Source: DASTFY01 sp963813375 (GTDB lineage Bacteria; Actinomycetota; Acidimicrobiia; Acidimicrobiales; Ilumatobacteraceae). Taken from it: a stretch of DNA of 64,000 nucleotides. The notes under the pieces were generated by a model. That model did not search any database and had not been told where the DNA came from. It worked only from the letters and a program-made list of their open reading frames with translations. Each line of letters opens with the position of its first letter. Position 1 is the first letter of the stretch. Made by a program: the position numbers and the translations under genes. Below are positions 27,022-35,390 of this stretch, in pieces. The DNA is taken from assembly GCA_963813375.1 (NCBI GenBank), contig CAWEYT010000005.1, positions 62,001-126,000 of the forward strand. Reading direction: 5' to 3'.

Positions 27022-27805
27022 TCACGAGACGCCGGCCGGGACGCGGGTCGCGTCGACGAAGGCCTCCACCGACCACCAGCGGTCGTAGACATCCTCGCCG
27101 ACCAGGTCGATGAGCGGCCGGACCTGGCTGGCGTGGGCCCGCAGCGCGGCAGCCTTGCGGCGAGCCAGCCAACCGTCGCAGCGGACGATGGCCGCGGCCT
27201 CGTCGTCCGGTGTCTCCGGCGGCGCGGCATCGGCGGGGAAGATGCCGATCGACGTCGTTGAGGCCGCCCCACTCCTGGTGGAACGAGGGGAGCAGCGTGG
27301 CGTACCAGAGCCGGGATCCCGGGTAGTGCCTGCGCCGCGACGCCCAGGCGGCGGTCGTCCACGCCGACACCGCGCAGTGGTCGGGATGGCCGGTCATGCC
27401 GTCGGGCCCGAACGTGACGATCGTGTGGGGCTCGACGGCGTCGATGATCTCGCCGATCGTCGTGATGGCCTCGCCCTCGTCGGCGTCCGCGCACGCGCCG
27501 TCGCTGTACCCGAGCCACCGGTGCTCGTCGACGCCGATGGCCGCCAGGCTGGCCGCCATCTCCTTGCGGCGGCTGCGGGCCAGGCGGGCCGGCGGCCAGC
27601 AGTCCGGGTCGTCGGTGCCGTGCTCGCCGGCGGTCGCCGTGACGACGACCACCCGGCGGCCGTGGCGGCGGGCCAGCGCCATGAGGCCGGCCGAGAGGTA
27701 GGCCTCGTCGTCGGGGTGGGCCCAGACGCCGAGGACGGTGCCCAGCTCGGCGGTGGGGTCACCGGTGTCCAGGGACCAGCGCTGTGGATGGATCAGGGGC
27801 ATCAT
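27022..27805 (-). CDS. PIG-L/LmbE-family zinc deacetylase, +1 frameshift
   Basis: A zinc hydrolase of the LmbE/MshB class (GlcNAc-inositol, mycothiol or bacillithiol deacetylases and relatives). The metal-binding A-H-P-D-D-E is at residues 29-34 and the second site is H-P-D-H further on. An extra base near 27253 separates W-G-G-L-N-D from S-I-G-I-F-P-A-D. Corrected, the protein ends R-V-P-A-G-V-S at 27022, about 260 residues. Its promoter carries one of the three SARP-like direct repeats (27856-27873), pointing toward it, so it is probably controlled by the adjacent SARP-AAA regulator. Substrate unknown. Confidence 0.87.
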
Positions 27806-27839
27806 GGTCGGCTCCGTGCGGGGTGGCGCTGATGGGACG

Positions 27840-27873
27840 ACGGTAGGGACGGGACCTTCTCCCGACCTTCCCC
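27840..27873 (-). promoter_or_regulatory. SARP-type box A with -10 element, toward the PIG-L gene
   Basis: Read on the minus strand: GGGGAAG-GTCG-GGAGAAG (27873 to 27856), two heptamers with an 11-bp period. A 10-bp spacer and TACCGT (27845-27840) follow. The predicted transcript start near 27833 leaves a leader of about 28 bases to ATG 27805. SARP activators bind such repeats in place of a -35 box. The same arrangement occurs twice more at 32815-32848 and 32962-32995. Confidence 0.7.
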
Positions 27874-27961
27874 GCGCCCACGCGCACCCGCGGTACGCGA
27901 CGATCGCGCCCGTGGATGACGTGGTGAGGGTGCCCACGCGTGGGCAGGGCGGCGCGGGGCC

Positions 27962-30900
27962 ATGACAACGGTACGCATGGAGCTGCTGGGTGGTTTCGAC
28001 GTCACCGTCTCCGGCGACGTCGTGCCGGCGCGGGCGTGGACGCGGAAGCAGGCCGCCACGCTCGTCAAGCTGCTCGCGCTGCGACCCGAGCGCCGGCTCC
28101 ACCGCGAGCAGGTCCTCGACCTCGTCTGGCCGGACGACGCCATGGACACCGCAGCGGCCAAGTTGCACAAGGCCGCGCACTACGCCCGCAAGGTCACCGG
28201 CCACCCGGAGACCATCGTGCTCGGCGGCGACGTGGTGCAGCTGTTCCCTGGCGTCGACCTCACGGTCGACGCCGTCGACTTCGAGCAGGCCGCCACGGAG
28301 GCGTTGGCCAGCGCCGACAGCGGGCTGGCGGCCGAGGCGGCGCGGCTCTACCGGGGCGACCTGTTGCCCGACGACATCTACGAGGACTGGGCGGCGGCGC
28401 CCCGTGACCGGCTGCGGCAGCTCTACGTCGGGGTCCTGACGCTGCTGGAGCGGTGGCAGGACGTCGTCACCGTCGATCCGGGCGACGAGAGGGCGCACCT
28501 GGAGCTGATGCGGCAGTTCGTGGGCGCGGGCGACCGCTACAGCGCGCTCCGCCAGTACGACCGCTTGGACCGGACGCTCCGGGCCGAGCTCGGGGTCCAG
28601 CCCAGCCGGGAGGCGGTCCAGCTCCGCGATCGCCTGCTCCACCAGGAGGCCACCCAGCTCCCCGAGGAGGAGTCGCTGGTCGGGCGGGCGGGCGAGCTGG
28701 CGGCGCTCGAGCGGATGTTCGACGCAACGGCCCGTCGCGGGGCGCGCACCGTCATCCTCACGGGCGAGCCGGGGATCGGCAAGACGGCGCTCCTTCGCCG
28801 CATGACCGACGAGGCCGCGGCCCGGGGCTGGCGGGTCGGCGTCGGCGTCGGCGCGTCGGTCGAGGGAGCGTGGGCGTACGCGCCGCTGCTCGATGCGGTC
28901 GCCGACCTCTGCCGTCGCCAACCGGCGCTGCTCGACGGGCTGGCCGATCTCTACCGGCAGGAGATCGACAGGGTCCTGGCGGGGATCGAGGCGCCGTGGT
29001 CCGGCCGGAACACCCATCAACGCCTCTTCGTGGCGGTGGCCGAGCTCCTGCGGCTGGCCGCGGCGACCACGGGCGCGGTGCTGGCCATCGACGACGTCCA
29101 GGATGCCGACGAGGCGACGCTGCGCCTGCTCCACTACCTGCCGCGCGCCCTCGCCGAGGCGAACGTCGTGCTGCTGCTGGCCCACCGCACCGGCCCGCCC
29201 ACCCCAGGAACGCTCGACCAGCTCCGCACCAGCCTGCTCGGCCGCCACGGGGGGATCGAGCTCGAGCTGGCGCCCCTCGACGGCGAGGCCATCGACGAGC
29301 TGGTGGCCCGCCACGCGCCCGACGCGCCCGCCGAGCAGCGCGAGCGCATCGCCATGCTCTCTCGTGGCAACCCGTACATGGCGATCGAGCTGGCCGAGCG
29401 GGCCGGCGGGCCGTCGTGGGTGGCCGACCTCGACGTCCTCGCCGTCGCCGGCATCCCTCCCGCGACCCGGGAGCTCCTGCAGCGCGTCGCTGTGGCCGGC
29501 TCCACCTTCGACATCGACGAGTTCGTCGCGCTCTCGGGCTTGCCGTCCGAGGAGGCCTTCGCGCAGCTCGACCACGCGATCGCCCTGCGGATCCTGGAGC
29601 CGGCCGACGCCGGCTTTCGCTTCCGCCATCGGTTGGTCCGGGACGTGCTGCGGGAGGACCTGCCACCCCATCGCCGGCAACGCATCCACCGTGACACTGC
29701 TGATCGCCTCGAGGCGCTCGGAGCCTCACCGGCCCGGGTCGGCCATCATCTGATCGAGGCCGGTGAGGCCCGGCGGGCCGTGCCCCACCTCCTGGCCGCG
29801 GCCGACACGGAGGCGTCGCTCGGCGCCTACCGGGACGCGCTCGCCCTGCTCGAGGCCGTCCGGCCGGACGCGGTCGGTGAGGACCGGGCGCGCCTGCTGG
29901 TGCTGCGGGCGGACCTCCTCATGGCGATGGGCGACCCCGCCGCCGTCAGCGCCTATCGCGAAGCCCTCGAGCTGGCGGGGGAGTCCGAGCGGCGTCGGTT
30001 GGTCGCCCGTCTGGCCCGGGCGGCGGTGATGGCGGGCGACCTGGACACGGCCGAGGTCTCGCTCGAGGGCATCGAGCCCGACGGCGGCCCGGACGACGGG
30101 GAGATCCTCCTGGCGCAGGGCCACACCGCGTTCTACACGTCGAACTACCCGAAGGCGGCAGAGGTCGCCGAGGAGGCCCGCCGGCGCGTGCTGGCCGGCG
30201 ACAAGACCTGGCAGGTGTTGGACCTGGTCTCGCTGCAGGGCCTGCTCGCCCATCAGCGGGGCGAGTGGTTCGACCGCATGCGGGGCGAGCTGCGCCGCAC
30301 CCGCGATGTCCCCGAGGTGGCCAACGCCGTCTTCGACGGCTACCTCTGCCCGGCCGAGTACCTCCTCTACGGCCCGACTCCCTACGCGGACGTGATCGAG
30401 ACGGCGCGCGGCCTGCGGGCCACGGCGCTGCGCAGCGGTGCGCTGCGAGCGGTGGCGTTCGCGTCGGCGCTGATCGGGGAGGCGGCCCTGCTGTCCGGCG
30501 ACCTCGAGCTGGCCGCCGACGAGCTCCAGGAATCCGTCGACCTTCACCACGTCCTCGGCTCGTCGGCCGGCGAGTCCCATTCCCTCCAGCGGCTGGCCGA
30601 GGTCCGTCTGGCGGCCGGCGATCGGGAAGGCGCCAGCGCGCTCCTCGATCAGGCCCTGCCATTGGCCAGGTGGTCGATCATTGCCAACCACCTGCTCCAG
30701 CGGATCTACGGCACGATGATCGAGGCCGCGGCCGACCCGCTCGTGGCGCGAGCCGTCGTGGACCGCGCGGAGTCCACACTCGGGCTCGAGGACCGCTGCC
30801 GGTTCTGCTCGGTCATGCTCTCCGTGCCGGCCGTCGGTGCGTGCGCGGACGTCGGCGACTTCGACCACGCGCACCGCCACCTGGCGGTGGCCGAGCGGTC

Positions 30901-31090
30901 GACGACGCTGTGGGAGGGCACCGCGTGGGAGGCCGCCGTCGCCGAGGCGGCCGGCCGGCTGGCGCTGGCTGAGGGAGATCCCGATCGAGCCGCCGAGCGG
31001 CTGCGCGTGGCGGTGGCCGGCTTCGAGCGCGCCGGGCAGCCGCTGGACGTCGAACGCTGCCGGCGCCGGCTGGAGGCCGTCGGCGCCTGA
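27962..31090 (+). CDS. SARP/BTAD regulator fused to AAA ATPase and TPR-like region
   Basis: A 1042-residue activator. A winged-helix DNA-binding domain (about 1-90: M-E-L-L-G-G-F-D-V, R-K-Q-A-A-T-L-V-K-L-L-A) and a BTAD (about 95-225: D-F-E-Q-A-A to L-R-A-E-L-G-V-Q-P-S) lead into an AAA-type ATPase with P-loop G-E-P-G-I-G-K-T near residue 270 and Walker B L-A-I-D-D-V-Q-D-A-D near 375. Long helical repeats run from about 560. Unlike the regulator at 20 kb, its ATPase is of the LuxR-LAL/AAA_16 style. Three SARP-like boxes surround it. No recognisable one faces its own start. ATG 27962 has only a weak ribosome-binding site. Confidence 0.9.
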   Translation: MTTVRMELLGGFDVTVSGDVVPARAWTRKQAATLVKLLALRPERRLHREQVLDLVWPDDAMDTAAAKLHKAAHYARKVTGHPETIVLGGDVVQLFPGVDLTVDAVDFEQAATEALASADSGLAAEAARLYRGDLLPDDIYEDWAAAPRDRLRQLYVGVLTLLERWQDVVTVDPGDERAHLELMRQFVGAGDRYSALRQYDRLDRTLRAELGVQPSREAVQLRDRLLHQEATQLPEEESLVGRAGELAALERMFDATARRGARTVILTGEPGIGKTALLRRMTDEAAARGWRVGVGVGASVEGAWAYAPLLDAVADLCRRQPALLDGLADLYRQEIDRVLAGIEAPWSGRNTHQRLFVAVAELLRLAAATTGAVLAIDDVQDADEATLRLLHYLPRALAEANVVLLLAHRTGPPTPGTLDQLRTSLLGRHGGIELELAPLDGEAIDELVARHAPDAPAEQRERIAMLSRGNPYMAIELAERAGGPSWVADLDVLAVAGIPPATRELLQRVAVAGSTFDIDEFVALSGLPSEEAFAQLDHAIALRILEPADAGFRFRHRLVRDVLREDLPPHRRQRIHRDTADRLEALGASPARVGHHLIEAGEARRAVPHLLAAADTEASLGAYRDALALLEAVRPDAVGEDRARLLVLRADLLMAMGDPAAVSAYREALELAGESERRRLVARLARAAVMAGDLDTAEVSLEGIEPDGGPDDGEILLAQGHTAFYTSNYPKAAEVAEEARRRVLAGDKTWQVLDLVSLQGLLAHQRGEWFDRMRGELRRTRDVPEVANAVFDGYLCPAEYLLYGPTPYADVIETARGLRATALRSGALRAVAFASALIGEAALLSGDLELAADELQESVDLHHVLGSSAGESHSLQRLAEVRLAAGDREGASALLDQALPLARWSIIANHLLQRIYGTMIEAAADPLVARAVVDRAESTLGLEDRCRFCSVMLSVPAVGACADVGDFDHAHRHLAVAERSTTLWEGTAWEAAVAEAAGRLALAEGDPDRAAERLRVAVAGFERAGQPLDVERCRRRLEAVGA

Positions 31091-31103
31091 TGGCGTGGGA
31101 GCG

Positions 31104-32807
31104 TCAGCGGACGGCGGTGCGGCGGTCCAGCACCCGGACGGCGGCGACGAGGAAGGCGACGGCGAAGGCCACCAGGGCGACCGCCGGTGCCATGGCGCCT
31201 CCGGAGAACGCCTGCCCGTGCTGCTCGGTCACGAGGGCGGCGCCGGGCCCTCCGGCGAACCGCGTCGGCAGGTCGAGGATCCGGCCGAGCGATTCGAACG
31301 CCCACCGGTCAGGGGTCACGACGCTGATGAGCTGACCGGCGGTCGCCATGGCCTGGACCGGGAGCACGGCGCCGCCGAAGAGCACGGCCGGGAAGCAGAG
31401 CATCGGCAGCGCGAGCGTGGCCTGCGACGGATCGGACACCGCCGCCGAGGTCAAGAGCCCGAGGGCGAGGGCGGCCACCGCGTCGAGGACGAGGACGCCG
31501 ACGAGGGCGGCGGTCGTGCCCGGCGAGGCGCCGGGGAGCCGCCCCGTGACATACAGCGCGGCGACCATGGCGACGACGACCCCGAGCAGGACCGGCAGGA
31601 GCACCGCCACCTTGGCCAGCAGGTACGGCACCACGCCGACGCCCACGTGGCGCTCGCGGCGCACGACCGCCATCTCGGTGACCACCTGGAGCAGGCCGTA
31701 GGTCAGGCCGAAGAAGAAGGCAGCGAAGGCCAGCCAGTAGGTGGTGCCGACGGCGGCCAGCGGATCGCCCTGCTGGTCGAACGCGCCGGGCCGGAACAGG
31801 ATCACGAACATGGCGATGATCAGGACGGGTGCGCCGAGCATGATGGCGAGAGTCAGGCGGTTGCGCGCCAGCACCTCGAGGTTTCGGCGGCACAGCACCG
31901 CCCACTGCTGCCGGAGCCGGTGGTTCGTGTGCGCGCGGGCCTGTGGGCGGGCCACCGGACGGCAACTCGCGCGAGGCGGCCCGGTCCGTACTGCGGTCGG
32001 CGCGGGCGGCGACGCGTCGTCGGGGAGACGGTCGAGCGCGCGGTAGACGTCGGCGAGGGTCGCCACGCCGAAGTGCTCCAGGGCCGCGGCAGGCTGACCC
32101 TGGAACACGAGACGGCCGCCGGGCCCGAGGATGATCACCTCGTCGCACTGCTCGACGTCGTCGGGGCTGTGCGTCGTCACCATCACCGTCGAGCCGTTGG
32201 CGGTGAGGGCCTTCAGTGAGCCCATGAGAGTCCGGGCGGTACCGGGATCAAGGCCGGATGTCGGTTCGTCGAGGAAGAAGGCGCGTGGTCGGGTCAGGAG
32301 CTCCACGGCGATGCTGACGCGCTTGCGCTGACCGCCGCTGAGGCGCCCGACGGCCGTCGACACCCGATCGGTCAGTCCCAGCGCGTCGATGGTCTCGTCG
32401 ACCCGCGCGTCGAGCGCGGCCCCTGTGAGTTGGGGCAGCCGGAGCCTGGCCGCGTGTCGGATCGTCGCCCGCACCGGGAGGTCCCGGTGGATGATGTCGT
32501 CCTGGGGGACGTAGCCGATCGCGCCGTGGAGTTCCTCCCGATCGCGGTGCACGTCCCGCCCGTCCAGGAGCACCTGCCCTGAGCTGGGGGTGCGGAGTCC
32601 GGCCAGGGTCTCCAGCAGGGTCGTCTTGCCCGACCCACTGGCGCCGATGACAGCTACGAGCCGGCCAGGCTCGACGGCGACCGACACCTCGCTCAGGATC
32701 CTGCTGCCGGACCGCAGGACCCTGCTCACGCCTTCGGCCTCGATGCACACCCCGGGCAGAGGCGGATCGGGGGTGGGTTGGGTCGGGTGGACGGTGATGG
32801 TGCTCAT
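31104..32807 (-). CDS. ABCG-type half transporter: ATPase fused to ABC-2 permease
   Basis: A 567-residue ABC protein with the ATPase first. Walker A G-A-S-G-S-G-K-T is at 55-62, signature L-S-G-G-Q at 156-160, and Walker B F-F-L-D-E-P-T-S-G-L-D at 177-187. A linker and about six membrane helices follow from residue about 330 (ABC-2 type). This order, as in ABCG/White-type exporters, suggests a homodimeric lipid or small-molecule exporter. ATG 32807 lies only about 8 bases from a TACGTT -10 element, so the mRNA is probably leaderless, driven by SARP-like box B. The 3' end faces the regulator gene 13 bases away. Confidence 0.9.
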   Translation of the reverse strand: MSTITVHPTQPTPDPPLPGVCIEAEGVSRVLRSGSRILSEVSVAVEPGRLVAVIGASGSGKTTLLETLAGLRTPSSGQVLLDGRDVHRDREELHGAIGYVPQDDIIHRDLPVRATIRHAARLRLPQLTGAALDARVDETIDALGLTDRVSTAVGRLSGGQRKRVSIAVELLTRPRAFFLDEPTSGLDPGTARTLMGSLKALTANGSTVMVTTHSPDDVEQCDEVIILGPGGRLVFQGQPAAALEHFGVATLADVYRALDRLPDDASPPAPTAVRTGPPRASCRPVARPQARAHTNHRLRQQWAVLCRRNLEVLARNRLTLAIMLGAPVLIIAMFVILFRPGAFDQQGDPLAAVGTTYWLAFAAFFFGLTYGLLQVVTEMAVVRRERHVGVGVVPYLLAKVAVLLPVLLGVVVAMVAALYVTGRLPGASPGTTAALVGVLVLDAVAALALGLLTSAAVSDPSQATLALPMLCFPAVLFGGAVLPVQAMATAGQLISVVTPDRWAFESLGRILDLPTRFAGGPGAALVTEQHGQAFSGGAMAPAVALVAFAVAFLVAAVRVLDRRTAVR

Positions 32808-32814
32808 GGCTCGG

Positions 32815-32848
32815 AACGTACGGAGCCCGCCTTCTCCCGACCTTCTCC
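32815..32848 (-). promoter_or_regulatory. SARP-type box B with -10 element, toward the ABC transporter
   Basis: Minus strand: GGAGAAG-GTCG-GGAGAAG (32848 to 32831), two identical heptamers at 11-bp period. A 10-bp spacer and TACGTT (32820-32815) follow. The expected start of transcription coincides with ATG 32807 to within a base or two. This is the best of the three copies. Confidence 0.75.
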
Positions 32849-32961
32849 CTGCGCCGTCGCGGAGTCGTCCCTGCGGACAGCAGGTCATCACGTGATCTCC
32901 ACGCCCTCTCCAAGCCTCGTCACCCGCCGATGCCGGACCATGGGACCTGCCCGGCGGCACC

Positions 32962-32995
32962 GGGGAAGGTCCGGGGAAGCCGCCAGGGAGACCAT
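32962..32995 (+). promoter_or_regulatory. SARP-type box C with -10-like element, toward the small ORF and azlCD
   Basis: Plus strand: GGGGAAG-GTCC-GGGGAAG (32962-32979), identical heptamers with 11-bp period. A 10-bp spacer and GACCAT (32990-32995) follow, keeping the A at position 2 and T at position 6 of TANNNT. It faces away from box B. Transcription would start near 33002, just ahead of the ribosome-binding site of the 48-codon ORF. Confidence 0.65.
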
Positions 32996-33022
32996 CGACA
33001 CCACCACATCGAGGAGACCGAG

Positions 33023-33169
33023 ATGATCGAGCAACTGTTCAACGGAAGCGGCGTGTGGGCGGCATCAGCATGCCGGTGGCACGCGGTGCCCACGTCGGGC
33101 CACGACCGAGGGGCGAACCGCACCTGGCCGGGAAGGGCCAAGCGGGCCAGACCGGCACGCGGGCAATGA
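33023..33169 (+). CDS. Small ORF (48 aa), coupled to azlC
   Basis: ATG 33023 follows GAGGAGA at good spacing and is the first start on the transcript predicted from box C. The 48-residue product begins M-I-E-Q-L-F-N-G-S-G-V-W and becomes Arg/Ala/Gly-rich. It has one Cys and no obvious membrane helix. Its TGA overlaps the ATG of the AzlC gene (ATGA), so it could act as a translational leader. I recognise no family. It may be a real small protein, a leader whose only role is coupling, or a truncated product of an indel. Confidence 0.4.
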   Translation: MIEQLFNGSGVWAASACRWHAVPTSGHDRGANRTWPGRAKRARPARGQ

Positions 33170-33885
33170 GCGCGCCGACCGCAACGACGACAGGCACGTC
33201 GCCCGGCCTCCGGAGGTCGGGCGACCTGCGCGACGGCGCCATGGCCATCGCGCCGTTGCTGATCGGCTTCGCTCCCTATGCCGTCGTCGTCGGGTCGGTG
33301 ATCGGCGCCCACCGCTCGCCGGCAGCCGGCTGGGCCGGCATCTGGTTGATCTTCGGCGGCAGCGCGCACCTGGCCACGCTGCATGCCCTCGACGACGGCA
33401 GCGCCGTGCTCGCCGCGCTCACCGGCCTCCTGGTCAACGCCCGGCTGCTCGTCTACAGCGCCTCGCTGGGCGGCCGGTGGCGGCACCAGCCACTCTGGTT
33501 CCGCTTCGCCGCCGCGCCGTTCATCGTCGATCCGACATGGCTGGTCGCCGACCAGCGCGCCCGCGAGCCGGGCACCCTGGCCGCCGAGCGCCGCCACTTC
33601 TTCGGCGCCGCCCTCAGTCTCGCCGCCGTCTGGGGCGCTCTCGTGACGCTCGGGATGGTGCTCGGCGCGCGGGCCGGCGCCAGCCTGGGGCTGGACGTGG
33701 CCGTCCCCCTCTGCCTGTTCACGCTCGTCGCTCCCCGCCTGCGTGACCGGCGCGGCATGATCGTTGTGGTCACCACCGGTGTCACCGCGGTCCTGACCGC
33801 GGGTTGGCCGGCCGGTTCGGGGCTCCTCGTGGCCATCGTCGCCGGCACGATCGCCGGTGGGTTCGCGTCCAGGGGACCGTCGTGA
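33166..33885 (+). CDS. azlC: AzlC-family branched-chain amino acid/azaleucine exporter, large subunit
   Basis: A 239-residue membrane protein. The conserved entry region is D-G-A-M-A-I-A-P-L-L-I-G-F-A-P-Y-A-V-V-V-G, then G-G-S-A-H-L-A (the usual G-G-S/A-Q-x-A block) and L-V-N-A-R-L-L-V-Y-S-A-S-L. AzlC pairs with small AzlD to export branched-chain amino acids or analogues. ATG 33166 overlaps the small ORF stop, and its own stop overlaps azlD as GTGA. There is no clear own ribosome-binding site, in line with coupling. Confidence 0.85.
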   Translation: MSAPTATTTGTSPGLRRSGDLRDGAMAIAPLLIGFAPYAVVVGSVIGAHRSPAAGWAGIWLIFGGSAHLATLHALDDGSAVLAALTGLLVNARLLVYSASLGGRWRHQPLWFRFAAAPFIVDPTWLVADQRAREPGTLAAERRHFFGAALSLAAVWGALVTLGMVLGARAGASLGLDVAVPLCLFTLVAPRLRDRRGMIVVVTTGVTAVLTAGWPAGSGLLVAIVAGTIAGGFASRGPS

Positions 33886-34193
33886 CCGCGTGGATCGTCA
33901 TCGTGGCCGTGGGCCTCGGCAGCTACGGACTGCGGGTCGGGCCGTTGCTGCTCCGCAGCCGGTTCGAGCCGTCACCGGTGGTCGACGAGCTCATCCGCCA
34001 CGCCGGCACGGCAGCCGTGAGCGCCCTGCTCGTCACGTCGTGCCTGCGGGTGGTCGAGCGGGGGCCGGTGCTCCCGGTGGTCGCCGCGCTCGCGGTCGGC
34101 GCCGTCCTGGCGTGGCGGAACAAGCCCATGTACTCGATCGTCGCCGCGGGCATCGGCTGCCAGTGGGCCGTTCACCTGCTCCTGGCGCTCTGA
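33882..34193 (+). CDS. azlD: AzlD-family transporter small subunit
   Basis: A 103-residue protein with about four short membrane segments and the AzlD pattern: W-I-V-I-V-A-V-G-L-G-S-Y-G-L-R near the start, then L-I-R-H-A-G-T-A-A-V-S-A-L-L, A-W-R-N-K-P-M-Y-S-I-V-A-A-G-I-G. It forms the two-component exporter with AzlC. GTG 33882 overlaps the azlC stop. It ends 9 bases from the convergent serine hydrolase gene. Confidence 0.85.
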   Translation: MTAWIVIVAVGLGSYGLRVGPLLLRSRFEPSPVVDELIRHAGTAAVSALLVTSCLRVVERGPVLPVVAALAVGAVLAWRNKPMYSIVAAGIGCQWAVHLLLAL

Positions 34194-34202
34194 GCCGAGC
34201 GG

Positions 34203-35390
34203 TCAGCCCAGGGACGCGTAGACCGCCTCCAGGATGGCGACCTTGCGCGGGTCGCCGGCCAGCACGCTGCCCATCTTGTTCATGACCCAGGCGACCGCCA
34301 GCCCGGCCTCGGGATCGGCCATGCCGAACGAGCCGCCGTAGCCGTCGTGGCCGATGGCGCGGGGGTTCGGACCGTACTGGCCCTCAGGGCCGCTCAGGAC
34401 GACGCCGAGCGCGAACTCCATCGGCGCCCCCGCCATGCCGGCACCGAGCAGCAGGTCCACCCCGCGGCCCTGTCCCTCCCGGATGCGTTCGGCGCCCGCC
34501 GGGCTCAGCAGGCGCACGCCGTCGTGCTCGCCCCCGCCGGCCAGGACGGCGTACACCGTGGCCAGCCCGCGGGCGGTGCCGTGGCCGTTGGCGGCCGGGA
34601 TCTCGGCCGCCCGCCACGCCGCGGTGTTCGCCACGTCGGCGGCGAACGGCGCCGCCATCGGCGGGTTGGTCAGGGCGGCGATGACCGCCGGGGTGAGCTG
34701 GGCGAACATGGACGCCACGTCGCTGTCCGGCGGGGGTGGGTCCATGGCCATCTCGGCGCAGCGGGCCTGGTCGTCCGGCGCCAGCCCGAGATGGACGTCG
34801 GCACCGAGCGGCCCGGCGATCTCCTCGGTGATGAAGCGTCCGGGCGAACGACCATCGACGCGCCGGATCACCTCGCCGACGAGCCAGCCGTAGGTGAGGG
34901 CGTGGTAGCCGGAGACGGTGCCCGGCTCCCACCAGGGCTCCGTCGCCGCCAGCGTCGAGACGAGCTTGTCCCAGTCGGTGAGGTCGTCGATGGTGACCTG
35001 CTCCCGGAATCCACACAGCCCGGCGCGGTGGCTGAGCAGGTAGCGCACGGGGAGCGCCTCCTTGCCGCCGGCTGCGAACTCGGGCCAGTAAGTGGCCACG
35101 GGCGTGTCGAGATCGAGCTGCCCGCGGTCGACGAGCATCTGGGCGGCGAGCGCGACCACACCCTTCGTGGACGACCACATGTTGGTCAACGTGTCCGCGG
35201 TCCACGGCACCGTCCGGGCCCGGTCGGCCCAGCCGCCCCACTGGTCGACCACGACCTTCCCGTCGTGGATCACGCAGACCCGCGCCCCGAGGTCGCCCCG
35301 CTCGGCCAGGTTGGTGGCGAACGCATCGGTCACCGCGCCGAACCCGGGCTCGCACACTCCGTCGATGGTCGACGGATCGGCGGTCGTCAT
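34203..35390 (-). CDS. Serine hydrolase, beta-lactamase family (EstB-like esterase)
   Basis: A 395-residue protein of the class C beta-lactamase/DD-peptidase fold. S-x-x-K is S-S-T-K at 73-76. The downstream Tyr region is S-G-Y-H-A-L-T-Y-G-W-L, and the C-terminal H-D-G-Y-G-G-S block replaces the K-T-G of true lactamases. There is no signal peptide, which favours an intracellular esterase rather than antibiotic resistance. ATG 35390 overlaps the P450 stop (ATGA), so the two are one operon, perhaps oxidation followed by ester hydrolysis. Confidence 0.9.
   Translation of the reverse strand: MTTADPSTIDGVCEPGFGAVTDAFATNLAERGDLGARVCVIHDGKVVVDQWGGWADRARTVPWTADTLTNMWSSTKGVVALAAQMLVDRGQLDLDTPVATYWPEFAAGGKEALPVRYLLSHRAGLCGFREQVTIDDLTDWDKLVSTLAATEPWWEPGTVSGYHALTYGWLVGEVIRRVDGRSPGRFITEEIAGPLGADVHLGLAPDDQARCAEMAMDPPPPDSDVASMFAQLTPAVIAALTNPPMAAPFAADVANTAAWRAAEIPAANGHGTARGLATVYAVLAGGGEHDGVRLLSPAGAERIREGQGRGVDLLLGAGMAGAPMEFALGVVLSGPEGQYGPNPRAIGHDGYGGSFGMADPEAGLAVAWVMNKMGSVLAGDPRKVAILEAVYASLG

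Noticed and set aside
26951..29689. Minus-strand frame joining the PIG-L gene to sequence opposite the SARP-AAA gene
   Set aside because: Only the PIG-L part has homology. The extension is a shadow of the regulator gene with Arg/Gly/His-rich composition.
34203..35390. Antibiotic-resistance beta-lactamase
   Set aside because: No signal peptide, and the C-terminal K-T-G box is replaced by an H-x-G type block, so an EstB-like esterase fits better.
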